The notes: a model not told the origin generated them from the sequence alone. A stretch of DNA of 64,000 nt from Paramesorhizobium endophyticum (GCF_014640615.1 NZ_BMHH01000004.1:124001-188000), one strand, 5' to 3'; shown: positions 44,416 to 53,966, counted from the stretch's first letter. Made by a program: numbers and translations.

Positions 44416-46006
44416 GGGCAATCCCCTTCGCGCCGTTAAGACGTCTATAAAGCGGCGCGAGACGCCGGTGAAACTCGGTGAAAATGCCGAAGCGCTCGTC
44501 ATAAAGCGCGCGCGTCGCAACATTCGGCTCATAAACCCTGTTGATGGCGACGAGACGTCCGGCATCCTCCAGCTGGATCAGCCCCAGCCCCGCAGCGCCG
44601 ATAAAGGCTGCGCCGCGCGCATTCGCCTTCATCGGGTCGTGCGGCTGGCGGATGTGTACTCCGAGCACATCGGCGAAGATCTGGCACCAGGCATTCGACA
44701 TCGCTCCGCCACCGATCATGGTAATCTCCTCCGGCTTGCGACCGAGAAATTTCGTCACCGGCTTCATCATCCACCGCGTGTTGAGCGCGACGCCCTCGAA
44801 CACGGCCCGCACCACCGTTTCGCGATTGTGCTCGATGCTCATATTGACGAGGCCCGCCCGCAGCGTCGGATCGTCCACCGGGCAGCGCTCGCCGAACAGC
44901 CATGGCAGATACATCATGCCGTCCGCCCCGGCGGACGTACGCGCTGCGATCTCGTCGAGAATCCTGTAGGTGTCGGGCGTGGGCTCGGAATCGATCAGAC
45001 CATCGTCGTGGAAAACGATGCGGTCCTTCAGGAAGGCGATGTTGCTTGCCCCGCTCGACTGCATCGCCATCATCAGATATTTCGACGGCACGGGGCAGGG
45101 CACAGACGTAATCTGGTCGAAAACATTGGTCTTCTTGAACGGCACATGCGCGGCGATCCAGGACGACGAGCCCATATAGAGATGCGCGTCATAGTCGGCG
45201 AGCGTCCCGGCGCCGATGGCCGCGGCGGAATTGTCGATGGCTCCGGCGACAACGGGTGTCTTCGGCGAAAGGCCCAAAAGCTCGGCGACTTCGGGCAGCA
45301 GTGTGCCCACCACATCCGTCGAGCGCACCAGTTCCGGAAATTTTTCCTCGTCGATGCCGCTCTGGCGGATGAGGCCCGCATCGTAGCGGATATTGTTCAC
45401 ATCGCGGTTGTCAGTCACCCAGGAAGTGAGGATCGAATCCTGCGTGGCGCAGAAACGGCCCGTGAGCCGCAAGTTGAGATAATCGAGAACGTTGAGGAAC
45501 CTGTGGGTCCTCGCATAGATATCCGGAAAGGCATCGCGGATGAGCAGCATATGAGAGGCGGGGTCTTTGCCAGACAGAGCCGGTGCGCCGCCGCAGAGCC
45601 GCAGCCATTTCTGCAGCTTGATCGGGTTATAGCCCGCGACCTTAATAACCCCGCGCATTTCCTTCTTGAGATATTGCGCGCCGCGCATGTCCAGCCAGAT
45701 CACAGCGTTCATCAGCGCTTTGCCGTCTCGGTCCACGGCAATTGTGCCTTCGCCCTGCGTGGAGGAACAGATGGCGACGATGTTCTCGCGTGGCACCGCA
45801 TTCTTTCCCAGCACTTCCCGCGCAGCGTCGATCAAAGCATTCCACCATTGCGCCGGATTCTGCTCGGCACCGATGGTATCCACCACTAGCAAAGGGACCG
45901 GCCTGAACGCCCACGCGGCAACCTTGCCTGATATCGAGACCAGCCCGACCTTGCAACCGCTGGTGCCGAGATCGATCGCAAGGATATGTTGGTCGGCTAT
46001 GGCCAT
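44408..46006 (-). CDS. FGGY-family carbohydrate kinase (xylulokinase-like)
   Basis: Phosphorylates a ketose or polyol to provide the substrate for the class II aldolase encoded next. The 532 residues start AIADQHILAIDLGTSGCKVG (phosphate-binding motif), with VAICSSTQGEGTIAVD, VIWLDMRGAQYLKKE, the signature region YLPWLFGERCPVDDP and MIGGGAMSNAWCQIFADVLG. I use the ATG at 46006; another seven codons upstream is possible and neither has a clear ribosome site. First gene of the operon kinase-aldolase-aminotransferase-aldolase-like, 98 bases after an AraC regulator on the same strand. Confidence 0.87.
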   Translation of the reverse strand: MAIADQHILAIDLGTSGCKVGLVSISGKVAAWAFRPVPLLVVDTIGAEQNPAQWWNALIDAAREVLGKNAVPRENIVAICSSTQGEGTIAVDRDGKALMNAVIWLDMRGAQYLKKEMRGVIKVAGYNPIKLQKWLRLCGGAPALSGKDPASHMLLIRDAFPDIYARTHRFLNVLDYLNLRLTGRFCATQDSILTSWVTDNRDVNNIRYDAGLIRQSGIDEEKFPELVRSTDVVGTLLPEVAELLGLSPKTPVVAGAIDNSAAAIGAGTLADYDAHLYMGSSSWIAAHVPFKKTNVFDQITSVPCPVPSKYLMMAMQSSGASNIAFLKDRIVFHDDGLIDSEPTPDTYRILDEIAARTSAGADGMMYLPWLFGERCPVDDPTLRAGLVNMSIEHNRETVVRAVFEGVALNTRWMMKPVTKFLGRKPEEITMIGGGAMSNAWCQIFADVLGVHIRQPHDPMKANARGAAFIGAAGLGLIQLEDAGRLVAINRVYEPNVATRALYDERFGIFTEFHRRLAPLYRRLNGAKGIAHG

Positions 46007-46104
46007 TATCGTCGAACACGAACCCATCGGATGTTGTAGTCGACGATAGTGGAAGCCTGGACTTTCAAGGAGCGCCGAGCCGTCCTATTAGGGGTCTTAT
46101 CCGG

Positions 46105-47130
46105 TCAAGATAGGTCAGCGCGCAGCGCCCCCGGCGTCGCCCCGGTCCATCGGCGGAACGCGCGGCGGAAATTGTGGGGGTCGGAGAAACCTACGGCGAA
46201 GGCGATCTGCTCCACGGGCATGTTCTGGTTTGCGAGGAGTTCGAGCGCGCGGTTCTTCCGCACTCCGTCGAGGATCGACTGAAACGAGACACCGCTCTCG
46301 GACAGCCTTCGGCGCAGGGTCCGCTCGCTCATGCCCAGCGCCCGCGCGACCTTGGAAATATGGTTGCGGCTGTCGAGCTTCTGCCGCAGTACCCGCTCGA
46401 CCGAGGCGATGATTTCGGCGGCCTCGCGGTTGCGAGCGCGGTTATACGCCATGAACTCAAGAAGCTGGCGGTGAGTGAAAGAATCGGCGGTTACAAGGGG
46501 GCGGCAATACCAGGCAGGGCTGAAGACGAAGGCGTTTCCCAACTGGCCGAACCGCACCGGGCAGCCGAAGACCTGGTTGTAGACCTCCGCATGGGCGGGT
46601 GCGGGGTAGGCGAGATCGACGCGAAGCGGTCGGAACCCCTCGCCGACAAGGCCGGTAGCGATGCCCATGAAGCTGGCGAAGGCCTCTTCGACCAGAAACA
46701 CATGAATTTCAGGATCATGAAACCGGCTGGCGGCGGTGACGGCGATGCCGTCCGCCTCCACGCGCGTGTCGAATTCTAGCATGCTGCCCGTATCTTTTTG
46801 CAGATCGAGGCCGAGCTTCACTGCCTCGCCGACCGTGGCTGCCGTCAGCATGGCATAGCCTACGAGCCCGACGGAAGTGATCTTCTCGCGCATGCCGGTT
46901 TCAAGCCCGAGCGCCTTCCCCTTGGCCATCGTCATGGCGCGGAGGATCGCCTCGCGGCCCTGCCGGAACGACACACGGCAGGCCGGGTCGGCCAGATCCT
47001 CCGTGCTGATGCCAAGCCCGGCGGTGAGCCGTGAGGCGTCGAGCCCCATATCCCCCAGCGTCGCGGCGATGCTGCGGATCAGGAATGCCGGAATATTGGC
47101 GGTGACGTAACGCGCGTCGATTGTTTTCAT
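46105..47130 (-). CDS. AraC-family transcriptional regulator (OruR-like architecture)
   Basis: Regulator of 341 residues with an N-terminal ligand-binding domain of the Arabinose_bd type (VGYAMLTAATVGEAVKLGL, about 90-110) and a C-terminal double helix-turn-helix: ISKVARALGMSERTLRRRL (first) and IAFAVGFSDPHNFRRAF (second), ending WTGATPGALR. Length and order are typical. It is upstream of the kinase operon on the same strand and divergent, across 227 bases, from an MFS transporter gene, so it probably senses the compound handled by both. Confidence 0.88.
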   Translation of the reverse strand: MKTIDARYVTANIPAFLIRSIAATLGDMGLDASRLTAGLGISTEDLADPACRVSFRQGREAILRAMTMAKGKALGLETGMREKITSVGLVGYAMLTAATVGEAVKLGLDLQKDTGSMLEFDTRVEADGIAVTAASRFHDPEIHVFLVEEAFASFMGIATGLVGEGFRPLRVDLAYPAPAHAEVYNQVFGCPVRFGQLGNAFVFSPAWYCRPLVTADSFTHRQLLEFMAYNRARNREAAEIIASVERVLRQKLDSRNHISKVARALGMSERTLRRRLSESGVSFQSILDGVRKNRALELLANQNMPVEQIAFAVGFSDPHNFRRAFRRWTGATPGALRADLS

Positions 47131-47357
47131 GTTCCTCCCCCTCGGACGATGTTCCCTCTCGTCCCGCGGCCCGAAGCGAGGCAGCCGCTTGTTTTATGCC
47201 ATGAAAATACAAAGCCTCGCCCGTGGCAACCATCAAATATAAGCGCTGCCTCGCATGAATGGATTGGCCGGATTTGACACTATAGAGGTCCCCAATTGCC
47301 CTTGGCCCCGAAAAGCCTTCCTTCTAATCTTGGCGATTAAAAATTCGGGGAACGGCG

Positions 47358-48503
47358 ATGTTTTTATGGATACTCGGCTTGAGCGCCGCTTATGCGGTCG
47401 CGCTCAACGGCACGATGGTCATGCCTGTCGTCGTGCTGTCGGTGAGCAAGCTCGGCGGCTACGATGAGGGCTTGGCGACGCTGGTAGCTAGCGCGGAACT
47501 GGCCGGTATCGCGCTTTACGGGCTGTTCCTGCCCAAACTGGCGCTGAAATCATGGAGGGCTGTTGCCTTGGCTGGCCTCGTCGCGGTGGCGGCGGGGGAG
47601 GCGGTCAGCTTCATGCTGCAAGCGCCCGCCGCGCTGGCCACCGCGCGCTTCGTGACCGGCCTTGGCGAAGGCGCGCTGTTCAGCCTCGTTGCGATGAGCC
47701 TTGCCTCACGCGCCAATGCCGAGCGGCTGTGGGGCCTGCTCTGCCTCATCGGCGGAACCACCATGGGCCTCTTGCTGTTCGTCGTGTCGCTGATGCCGCA
47801 GCGCGAGGCGAGCGCGCCGGTGTTCCTGACGATCGCCGCCTTTGCCGTGCTGATGGCGCCGCTTCTCTTCTTCATCAAGTGGCAGACGCCCTTGCTCGTG
47901 ACGGCCAGTCACCATTCTCGGCTCGATGGCGGCAAGATGCTGTTGGCGATGATTGTCGTCTTCCTCGTCTATGCGGTGCAGGCGGCGCAATGGGCGGTGT
48001 GCGGCTATGTCGGCGAGCGGGTCGGGCTGACGAATGGCGAGGTCGGCTTCTACCTCGCTGTCTCGTCGCTGGCCGGGTTCGTCGGCGCGGCGGTACCTTC
48101 CTTGACGCGCGACAAGGCGAAAAGGCTGTCCGCCGTGCTCATGGGCTTCCTCATCATGGCGTTGTCGATCTGGTTCCTGTTCAACCGGATGACGCCGCTC
48201 GTCTTCGTCGTCTCGCAGGTGTTCGTGAATATCGGATTCTATGTCGTGACGCCCTTCGTCACCGGCGTACTGACCGAAAACGACCCGGACGGATCGCTGA
48301 TGTCGCGCACGCTGGTTATCGCCATTGTCGGCGCGACGGTCGGCACTGCCATTGCCGGGCCGGTCTTCGCGGCGGAGGGCGGCGGCATTTTTGCCTGGGT
48401 GTGCCTGTTGCCGCTTGGCATTGCGGCAATCTGCGGCATGATGATCTTCGGTCATCTGCATCGCAGCCTTGGGATGGTAGAGGCGGCCAAAACAGCGGAG
48501 TGA
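47358..48503 (+). CDS. MFS transporter
   Basis: Inner-membrane secondary transporter of 381 residues with about twelve hydrophobic helices; ATARFVTGLGEGALFSLVAM in helix 4 resembles the MFS motif for this region, and the central cytoplasmic loop is short (KWQTPLLVTASHHSRLDGGK). It starts MFLWILGLSAAYAVALNGT, preceded by a GGGGAACGGCG stretch. The stop overlaps the aldehyde dehydrogenase start as GTGA. The transported compound may be the substrate of the adjacent sugar or aldehyde genes; direction of transport is not evident. Confidence 0.85.
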   Translation: MFLWILGLSAAYAVALNGTMVMPVVVLSVSKLGGYDEGLATLVASAELAGIALYGLFLPKLALKSWRAVALAGLVAVAAGEAVSFMLQAPAALATARFVTGLGEGALFSLVAMSLASRANAERLWGLLCLIGGTTMGLLLFVVSLMPQREASAPVFLTIAAFAVLMAPLLFFIKWQTPLLVTASHHSRLDGGKMLLAMIVVFLVYAVQAAQWAVCGYVGERVGLTNGEVGFYLAVSSLAGFVGAAVPSLTRDKAKRLSAVLMGFLIMALSIWFLFNRMTPLVFVVSQVFVNIGFYVVTPFVTGVLTENDPDGSLMSRTLVIAIVGATVGTAIAGPVFAAEGGGIFAWVCLLPLGIAAICGMMIFGHLHRSLGMVEAAKTAE

Positions 48504-49909
48504 CCCCTTTGCCCGGCACGATTTTGGACACCCTCCTGCAGCGCCAGCGCGACGCTTTCGAGGCCGATTTCTACCCGTCTTTCGAGGCGCGGCGCGACCG
48601 GCTCGACCGCATCGGCAGATTGCTCAGGGAGAACCAGGCGGCGCTGTGCGAGACGGTGTCGCGGGATTTCGGCCACCGCTCGCATCACGAGACGATCCAA
48701 CTGGAAATCGCGCCGCTGATGGGCGCGCTCCGGCATACGCGGGCGCATCTGCGCAAATGGATGAAACCCGAACGCCGGGGCCGGTCGCTCGAATTTCTGC
48801 CATTTTCGAACCGCGTGCAATATCAACCGCTTGGCGTCGTTGGCATCATGGTGCCGTGGAATTATCCGCTTTTGCTGGCGCTCGGGCCGCTGATCGACGT
48901 GCTTGCTGCTGGCAACCGTGCAATGATCAAGCCATCGGAACAGACGCCCGAGACATCCGCCCTGCTCGCGCAGCTTGTCGGCAAGTTCTTCAAGCCGGAG
49001 GAAGTAACGGTCACCGAGGGCGAGGTGGAGGTGGCACAAGCTTTCGCGGCCCTGCCTTTCGACCACCTGATTTTCACGGGCTCCACTGCGGTTGCCCGCA
49101 AGGTCATGGCGGCGGCTGCGCCGAACCTGACGCCGCTGACGCTGGAGCTGGGTGGCAAATCCCCTGCCATCATCGCGCCTGACTATGCGGTGGCGGAGGC
49201 CGCGCGGGATATCGCCTTCGGCAAGCTGATGAATGCGGGGCAGACCTGCATCGCGCCCGATTATGTGCTGATGGAGAGAAGCAGGCTCGACGCTTTCGCC
49301 GAAGCCTTCATCGCCCAGGCAGAAACCTTTTATCCGCTGAATGGTGTGCGGCGAGACTATTCGAGCCTTGTCGGCGAGCGGGCGCATGGCCGGCTTCTCA
49401 ATGGCATCAAGGAATGCCGCGCGCGCGGCGTCAGGCTCCTGACCGCCGATATCGCGCTGCCGCCAAAGGGGTTCCACGTGCTGCCAACCCTTGTCATCGA
49501 CCCGCCCGCCGATTGCCTGCTGATGGAGGAGGAAATCTTCGGTCCGGTGCTGCCCCTGATACCCTATGACGATTTCGACAGCGCGCTAAAATTTGTCCGC
49601 GCGCGGCCCCGTCCTCTGGCGCTCTATCTCTTCACCCGTGACAAGGGAACGGAGGAAATGACCCTCCACAACACGATCTCCGGCAATGTCACGGTAAACG
49701 GAACATTGCTCCATATCGCCCAGAACGATTTGCCCTTCGGCGGCGTCGGGCCCAGCGGCATGGGCGCTTATCACGGGCACGAAGGTTTCAAGCGCTTCTC
49801 CCATGCGCGCGGCATCGCCAAGGTGCGGCTCTTCAACCCCGCCCGCCTCGCCATGCCGCCCTATGGCCGCCTCGCGAAACTGCTGGCGCGGTTCATGATG
49901 CGGGGGTGA
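48500..49909 (+). CDS. Aldehyde dehydrogenase (coniferyl aldehyde dehydrogenase-like)
   Basis: NAD(P)-dependent oxidation of an aldehyde to an acid. From GTG 48500 the protein has 469 residues; a TTG at 48509 has a better-spaced GGAG and may be the true start. Motifs: IMVPWNYPLLLALGPLIDVL, FTGSTAVARKVMAAAAP at the cofactor site, the general base E in LELGGKSPAII and the nucleophile C in NAGQTCIAPDYV. The C-terminus lacks the usual extension, as in class 3 and coniferyl-type enzymes. Coupled to the MFS gene; an apparent longer frame running back through that gene is a shadow. Confidence 0.88.
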   Translation: MTPLPGTILDTLLQRQRDAFEADFYPSFEARRDRLDRIGRLLRENQAALCETVSRDFGHRSHHETIQLEIAPLMGALRHTRAHLRKWMKPERRGRSLEFLPFSNRVQYQPLGVVGIMVPWNYPLLLALGPLIDVLAAGNRAMIKPSEQTPETSALLAQLVGKFFKPEEVTVTEGEVEVAQAFAALPFDHLIFTGSTAVARKVMAAAAPNLTPLTLELGGKSPAIIAPDYAVAEAARDIAFGKLMNAGQTCIAPDYVLMERSRLDAFAEAFIAQAETFYPLNGVRRDYSSLVGERAHGRLLNGIKECRARGVRLLTADIALPPKGFHVLPTLVIDPPADCLLMEEEIFGPVLPLIPYDDFDSALKFVRARPRPLALYLFTRDKGTEEMTLHNTISGNVTVNGTLLHIAQNDLPFGGVGPSGMGAYHGHEGFKRFSHARGIAKVRLFNPARLAMPPYGRLAKLLARFMMRG

Positions 49910-49911
49910 AA

Positions 49912-50059
49912 CCCTCTCCCTCCCCCTTGCGGGGAGGGTGGCCCGAAGGGTCGAGTGGGGGTGGTGACGTTTGCGCGGCGGTCTTCGAAGCAAGCGCAAA
50001 CGTCACCACCCCCATCCGTCTGCTCCGCAGACACCTTCCCCGCAAGGGGGAAGGAGGGC
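49912..50059. repeat. Palindromic intergenic repeat, family C
   Basis: Outer arms ccctcccccttgcggggagg and ccttccccgcaagggggaag, inner arms gggggtggtgacgtttgcgc and gcgcaaacgtcaccaccccc, about 148 bases in all. It starts three bases after the aldehyde dehydrogenase stop. It shares general style but not sequence with families A and B. The remaining 160 bases up to the next gene hold no further feature. Confidence 0.88.
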
Positions 50060-50223
50060 GTGTGCGCTTTCTTGGCCGCATATGACACCAATGTGTCCCC
50101 ATTTTCCCTTGCCGGAATTGCGCCCCCACATATCGTCTCCTTCGAGAGATTGAGGAGTCTTTCAAGGGGGAGCTGCCGGCGGAAACATTCGCCAGAGCGG
50201 TGCCGCATATAAAAGGGGACAAA

Positions 50224-51396
50224 ATGACCACGAACATTCGAGGCAAAGCGCCACTTGCGCTTGCTGGCGCGTTGGCGCTTGGCATCAATGCCGCTTCCGC
50301 CGGCGGGTTCAGCCGGGGCGAGGCCGACACAGATATTCTCTTCATGGAAGGCAATTACGGCGTCCGTTCCAGCGCGGTCTATGTCGCGCCCCGCCGCACC
50401 TATGCCACGCTCAATGGTCGCGATGCTTCGGACAGCGCCTATTCGGATTCGTTCTGGGTGCCGAGTGTCGCCCTCAAGGCGAAGCTTGGCACATTGCCGG
50501 TCACTTGCGCGCTCACCTATACGCAGCCCTTCGGCACCGATGCGACCTATGGCGAAGGGGCGCAGAATGCTGAGGCCGAAACGGCCATGGGACAGGGGCT
50601 GCCGCTCATCAACCCGACAACCAAGCTGAGCTTTTCCACCGACGAATATGGCGCGACCTGCGCCGTCCGCTTCGATGCCGGACGCGGGGGGCTGCATCTT
50701 ATCGGCGGCGTGTTCTACGAGACCTTCGAATATGATGAGGACACCTGGTTCGGCTCCATCCATCTGGAGGACGATGGCGGGTTCGGCTACCGCATCGGCG
50801 CGGCCTATGACATTCCCGAATATGCCATGCGTTTCCAGGTGCTGTACCGCTCGCAGGTCAAGCATGACGCTGAAGGCACCTTCACGCCATCGGAGCTTGC
50901 GGGCCTCTATGGCATAACCGGCCAACTTCCTTCGGTCGGCGGGGGCATCCTGCCGCAATCGGTCAAGCTCTCCGCGCAGAGCGGTATTGCGCCCGGCTGG
51001 TTGGTCTATGGCTCCGTCACCTGGACGGACTGGAGCGTGCTGCCGCATTTCCAGTATGACGTGGAGAACCTCGCTTCCGCCACCAAGATCTTCAATTACA
51101 AGGACGGCTATACGATCCAGCTCGGCGTGGGCCATGAATTCACGAAGGAATTGTCGGGCACCGTCAACCTGACCTGGGACCAGGGTGTGGGGAGCGGGTC
51201 CGACATCACCACCGACACCTGGACCCTCGGGCTCGGCGGCGAGTACAAGACGGCAATGGGCACGCTCGGTCTTGGCGTTTCAGTTTCCTATCTGACCTCG
51301 GGATCGCAAAGCGAAACGAAAGGCGCGACCTTCAACGCCACCGCCGATAGCGATTGGGCGACAGGGGTTGGCGTGAGTTACTCCTATGCGTTCTGA
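50224..51396 (+). CDS. FadL/OMPP1-like outer-membrane transport protein
   Basis: Predicted outer-membrane beta barrel of 390 residues for hydrophobic compounds. ATG 50224 follows AAAAGGGGAC; the N-terminus MTTNIRGKAPLALAGAL is a signal peptide cleaved near INAASA. Mature features are GGFSRGEADTDILFMEGNYG, alternating aromatic strands throughout (LGGEYKTAMGTLGLGVSVSY) and the terminal phenylalanine of VSYSYAF required for barrel insertion. Family assignment rests on the general pattern with a long-chain fatty acid transporter-like N-terminus. It stands alone between repeat C and glpR. Confidence 0.8.
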   Translation: MTTNIRGKAPLALAGALALGINAASAGGFSRGEADTDILFMEGNYGVRSSAVYVAPRRTYATLNGRDASDSAYSDSFWVPSVALKAKLGTLPVTCALTYTQPFGTDATYGEGAQNAEAETAMGQGLPLINPTTKLSFSTDEYGATCAVRFDAGRGGLHLIGGVFYETFEYDEDTWFGSIHLEDDGGFGYRIGAAYDIPEYAMRFQVLYRSQVKHDAEGTFTPSELAGLYGITGQLPSVGGGILPQSVKLSAQSGIAPGWLVYGSVTWTDWSVLPHFQYDVENLASATKIFNYKDGYTIQLGVGHEFTKELSGTVNLTWDQGVGSGSDITTDTWTLGLGGEYKTAMGTLGLGVSVSYLTSGSQSETKGATFNATADSDWATGVGVSYSYAF

Positions 51397-51537
51397 TCGC
51401 CAGCGCTTGGCGGTACACTTGTCTGGAGACAGCGCCCGGTAAGCGGCGCTGTTTCTGATTCAGGCGTCGGGTATACTCGCCACCGCACATCATGCTGCAG
51501 TTTCGCATTCCCTTCCGAAAGCAGCGCACTTGTCTGC

Positions 51538-51572
51538 CTTTCGTTTCCCCGTAAGATGAAGCGAAAACGAAA
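51538..51572. promoter_or_regulatory. Candidate GlpR operator before glpR
   Basis: An inverted pair, TTTCGTTTC (51539-51547) and GAAAACGAAA (51563-51572), lies 16 bases before the glpR start. TTCG-rich inverted repeats are typical of DeoR-family GlpR sites, so autoregulation is plausible but unproven. Confidence 0.4.
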
Positions 51573-51587
51573 CGCGGAAGGGAACTT

Positions 51588-52358
51588 ATGCATCTTTCAT
51601 CACGTCAGACGGAAATCGTCGCGCTCGCCAAGGCGGAGGGCCGGGTTTTGGTGGAGGAGCTTGCCGCCAAATTCGCGGTGACGCCGCAGACGATCCGCAA
51701 GGATATCAACGATCTGTGTGAGCTTCGCGTTCTGACGCGCATTCATGGCGGGGCGCTGTTTCCGCGCGGCAATGAGAATGTCGAGTACGAGCAGCGCCGG
51801 GCGATTGCCGCGCAAGAAAAGCAGGAGATCGGCCGGATGGCGGCGGATCTCATTCCGAACGGGTCATCGCTTTTCATCAATATCGGCACCACGACCGAGG
51901 CCGTCGGCGAGGCTTTGACCGAGCATCGCGATTTAATGGTCATTACGAATAATATCAATGTTGCCAACAGATTGCGTCTGTTTTCTGCCATAGAGGTTGT
52001 GATAGCGGGCGGCGTCGTGCGCCATAGCGATGGCGGGATCGTCGGCGAAGCGGCGGTAGATTTCATCCGTCAATTCAAGGTGGATTTCGCCGTCATCGGC
52101 GTCTCCGCCATCGATGAAGACGGCGCGCTGCTCGATTTCGACTATCGCGAGGTCAAGGTGGCGCAGGCGATCATCGCCAATGCACGGCATGTCATCCTGG
52201 TTTCCGATTCCGGCAAGTTCAAGCGAACCGCACCGGTGCGGATCGGCCATCTCCAGCAGATCAACACCTTCATTACCGACGGTTGCCCCTCCCAGCATAT
52301 CCGCACGATCTGCGAGGCCAATGACGTGCGCCTTGTGGAAACCGCACCGAATATCTGA
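51588..52358 (+). CDS. glpR: Glycerol-3-phosphate regulon repressor, DeoR family
   Basis: Repressor of the glycerol regulon, inactivated by glycerol-3-phosphate. The 256 residues have a DeoR helix-turn-helix (VEELAAKFAVTPQTIRKDIN, about 21-40) and the sugar-phosphate sensor fold: GSSLFINIGTTTEAVGEAL, VITNNINVANRL, GGVVRHSDGGIVGEAA and VILVSDSGKF. RBS GGAAGGGAAC precedes ATG 51588. The gene is the first of the glp locus, on the same strand as and 108 bases before glpD. Confidence 0.92.
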   Translation: MHLSSRQTEIVALAKAEGRVLVEELAAKFAVTPQTIRKDINDLCELRVLTRIHGGALFPRGNENVEYEQRRAIAAQEKQEIGRMAADLIPNGSSLFINIGTTTEAVGEALTEHRDLMVITNNINVANRLRLFSAIEVVIAGGVVRHSDGGIVGEAAVDFIRQFKVDFAVIGVSAIDEDGALLDFDYREVKVAQAIIANARHVILVSDSGKFKRTAPVRIGHLQQINTFITDGCPSQHIRTICEANDVRLVETAPNI

Positions 52359-52367
52359 ATTTCATGA

Positions 52368-52415
52368 TTTTCGCAGATATCTTCGTTTGACATTCCTTTT
52401 ATTTTCAATTGATAT
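52368..52415 (+). promoter_or_regulatory. Candidate glpD promoter with TTCG repeats
   Basis: TTGACA at 52387-52392 is a consensus -35 box; a weak -10 (TGATAT, 52410-52415) lies 17 bases on. Two TTCG-type motifs, TTTTCG (52368-52373) and CTTCGTTT (52381-52388), overlap the -35, where GlpR binding would block transcription of the glpD-glpSTPQV-glpK genes. Confidence 0.5.
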
Positions 52416-52466
52416 GAATTCAGTTTCGAATTGCGCGACCCGGGACGGTTGCGGGACGAGGGGAAT

Positions 52467-53966
52467 ATGTCGGGCGAGGGCGTTCACGACCTCTTTGTGA
52501 TCGGCGGCGGCATCAATGGCTGCGGCATCGCGCGCGACGCGGCGGGGCGGGGCTATTCCGTCGCGCTGGCGGAGATGAGCGATCTCGGCTCCGGCACCTC
52601 ATCGGCGGCCACCAAGCTCATCCATGGCGGCCTGCGCTATCTCGAGCATTACGAGTTCCGGCTGGTGCGCGAGGCGCTGATGGAACGCGAGGTGCTGTGG
52701 GCGATGGCCCCGCACATCATCTGGCCCTTGCGTTTCGTTCTCCCATTCCAGCATGACGGCGTGCGCCCGGCCTGGCTGATCCGGCTCGGCCTGTTTCTTT
52801 ACGATCATCTCGGCGGACGAAAGCTGCTTCCGGCGACTTCGACGGTCAATCTACGGCGCGATCCGGCCGGGAAGCCGCTGAAGCCGCTGTTTTCCAAGGC
52901 GTTCGAATATTCCGACGGCTGGGTCGACGATGCCCGTCTCGTGGTGCTCAACGCCCGCGATGCAGCGGATCGCGGCGCGCTAATCATGCCGCGCACGCAG
53001 GTTGTTGCCGCACGGGAAGAAGCTGGGCTCTGGCGCATCGAAACGCGTGATGTGACGACGGGCGCTGTCGCCGTCTATCTTGCCCGCATGCTCGTCAACG
53101 CCGCCGGGCCTTGGGTGGATACCGTGCTGTCGGGCGCGCTGGGGCGGAACAATGTCCACAATGTCCGGCTGGTACAGGGCAGCCATATCGTCGTTCGCAA
53201 GAAGTTCAGCGATCCCAGGGCCTATTTCTTCCAGAACCCGGACGGGCGGATCATCTTCGCCATCCCCTACGAAAATAATTTCACGTTGATCGGCACGACG
53301 GACCGCGATTATCACGGCGACCCAGCCAAGGTGGCGATCACGCCGGAAGAAATCGCCTATCTGTGCGATGCGGCGAGCGAATATTTCATCGAGCCGGTTA
53401 CATCAGACGACATCGTCTGGACCTATTCCGGCGTGCGCCCGCTCTATGACGACGGCGCGTCGAAAGCACAGGAAGCCACACGCGATTATATCCTGAAGCT
53501 CGAAACGAAACCGCCTCTTCTCAATGTGTTCGGCGGCAAGCTCACCACCTATCGCCGCCTTGCCGAACATGCGCTGGAGAAAATCGGCGAGGCCATCGGC
53601 ACGAAGGGCGCGCCATGGACGGCGGGGGCGCATCTGCCGGGCGGGGATTTCGGCGTCACTGAGTTCACCCGGCAGGTGGACAAACTGATTGCCGCCTATC
53701 CGTTTCTCGTCCGGGACCATGCGACGCGGCTCACGCATTGCTATGGCACGCTGGCGCCGAGCCTTCTGGGAGAAGCGAAAGATATTGCGGGGCTCGGCCG
53801 CCATTTCGGTGGTATGCTCTATGAAGCCGAAATACGCTGGCTCCGAGAGCGCGAATGGGCGCGGACCGCGGAGGATATTCTGTGGCGCAGGACCAAGCAG
53901 GGCCTGTGCCTTACAAGCGCGGAGGCTGAGGCGCTGCAAACATATCTGGAAGAGGGCGGCGCATAA
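52467..53966 (+). CDS. glpD: Glycerol-3-phosphate dehydrogenase (FAD, respiratory)
   Basis: Membrane-associated flavoenzyme oxidising glycerol-3-phosphate to dihydroxyacetone phosphate and passing electrons to quinone. The 499 residues begin HDLFVIGGGINGCGIARDAA (FAD-binding), followed by GTSSAATKLIHGGLRYLEHY, IFAIPYENNFTLIGTTDRDY and VWTYSGVRPLYDDG, all diagnostic of GlpD. ATG 52467 with GAGGGGAAT ahead is used rather than an upstream in-frame ATG. It links glycerol uptake and phosphorylation by GlpK to central metabolism. Confidence 0.95.
   Translation: MSGEGVHDLFVIGGGINGCGIARDAAGRGYSVALAEMSDLGSGTSSAATKLIHGGLRYLEHYEFRLVREALMEREVLWAMAPHIIWPLRFVLPFQHDGVRPAWLIRLGLFLYDHLGGRKLLPATSTVNLRRDPAGKPLKPLFSKAFEYSDGWVDDARLVVLNARDAADRGALIMPRTQVVAAREEAGLWRIETRDVTTGAVAVYLARMLVNAAGPWVDTVLSGALGRNNVHNVRLVQGSHIVVRKKFSDPRAYFFQNPDGRIIFAIPYENNFTLIGTTDRDYHGDPAKVAITPEEIAYLCDAASEYFIEPVTSDDIVWTYSGVRPLYDDGASKAQEATRDYILKLETKPPLLNVFGGKLTTYRRLAEHALEKIGEAIGTKGAPWTAGAHLPGGDFGVTEFTRQVDKLIAAYPFLVRDHATRLTHCYGTLAPSLLGEAKDIAGLGRHFGGMLYEAEIRWLREREWARTAEDILWRRTKQGLCLTSAEAEALQTYLEEGGA

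Noticed and set aside
47552-49909. An apparent MFS-aldehyde dehydrogenase fusion of 785 codons
   Set aside because: The first 316 codons are the +1 shadow of the MFS gene (arginine-rich, no membrane helices). The dehydrogenase starts at the MFS stop.
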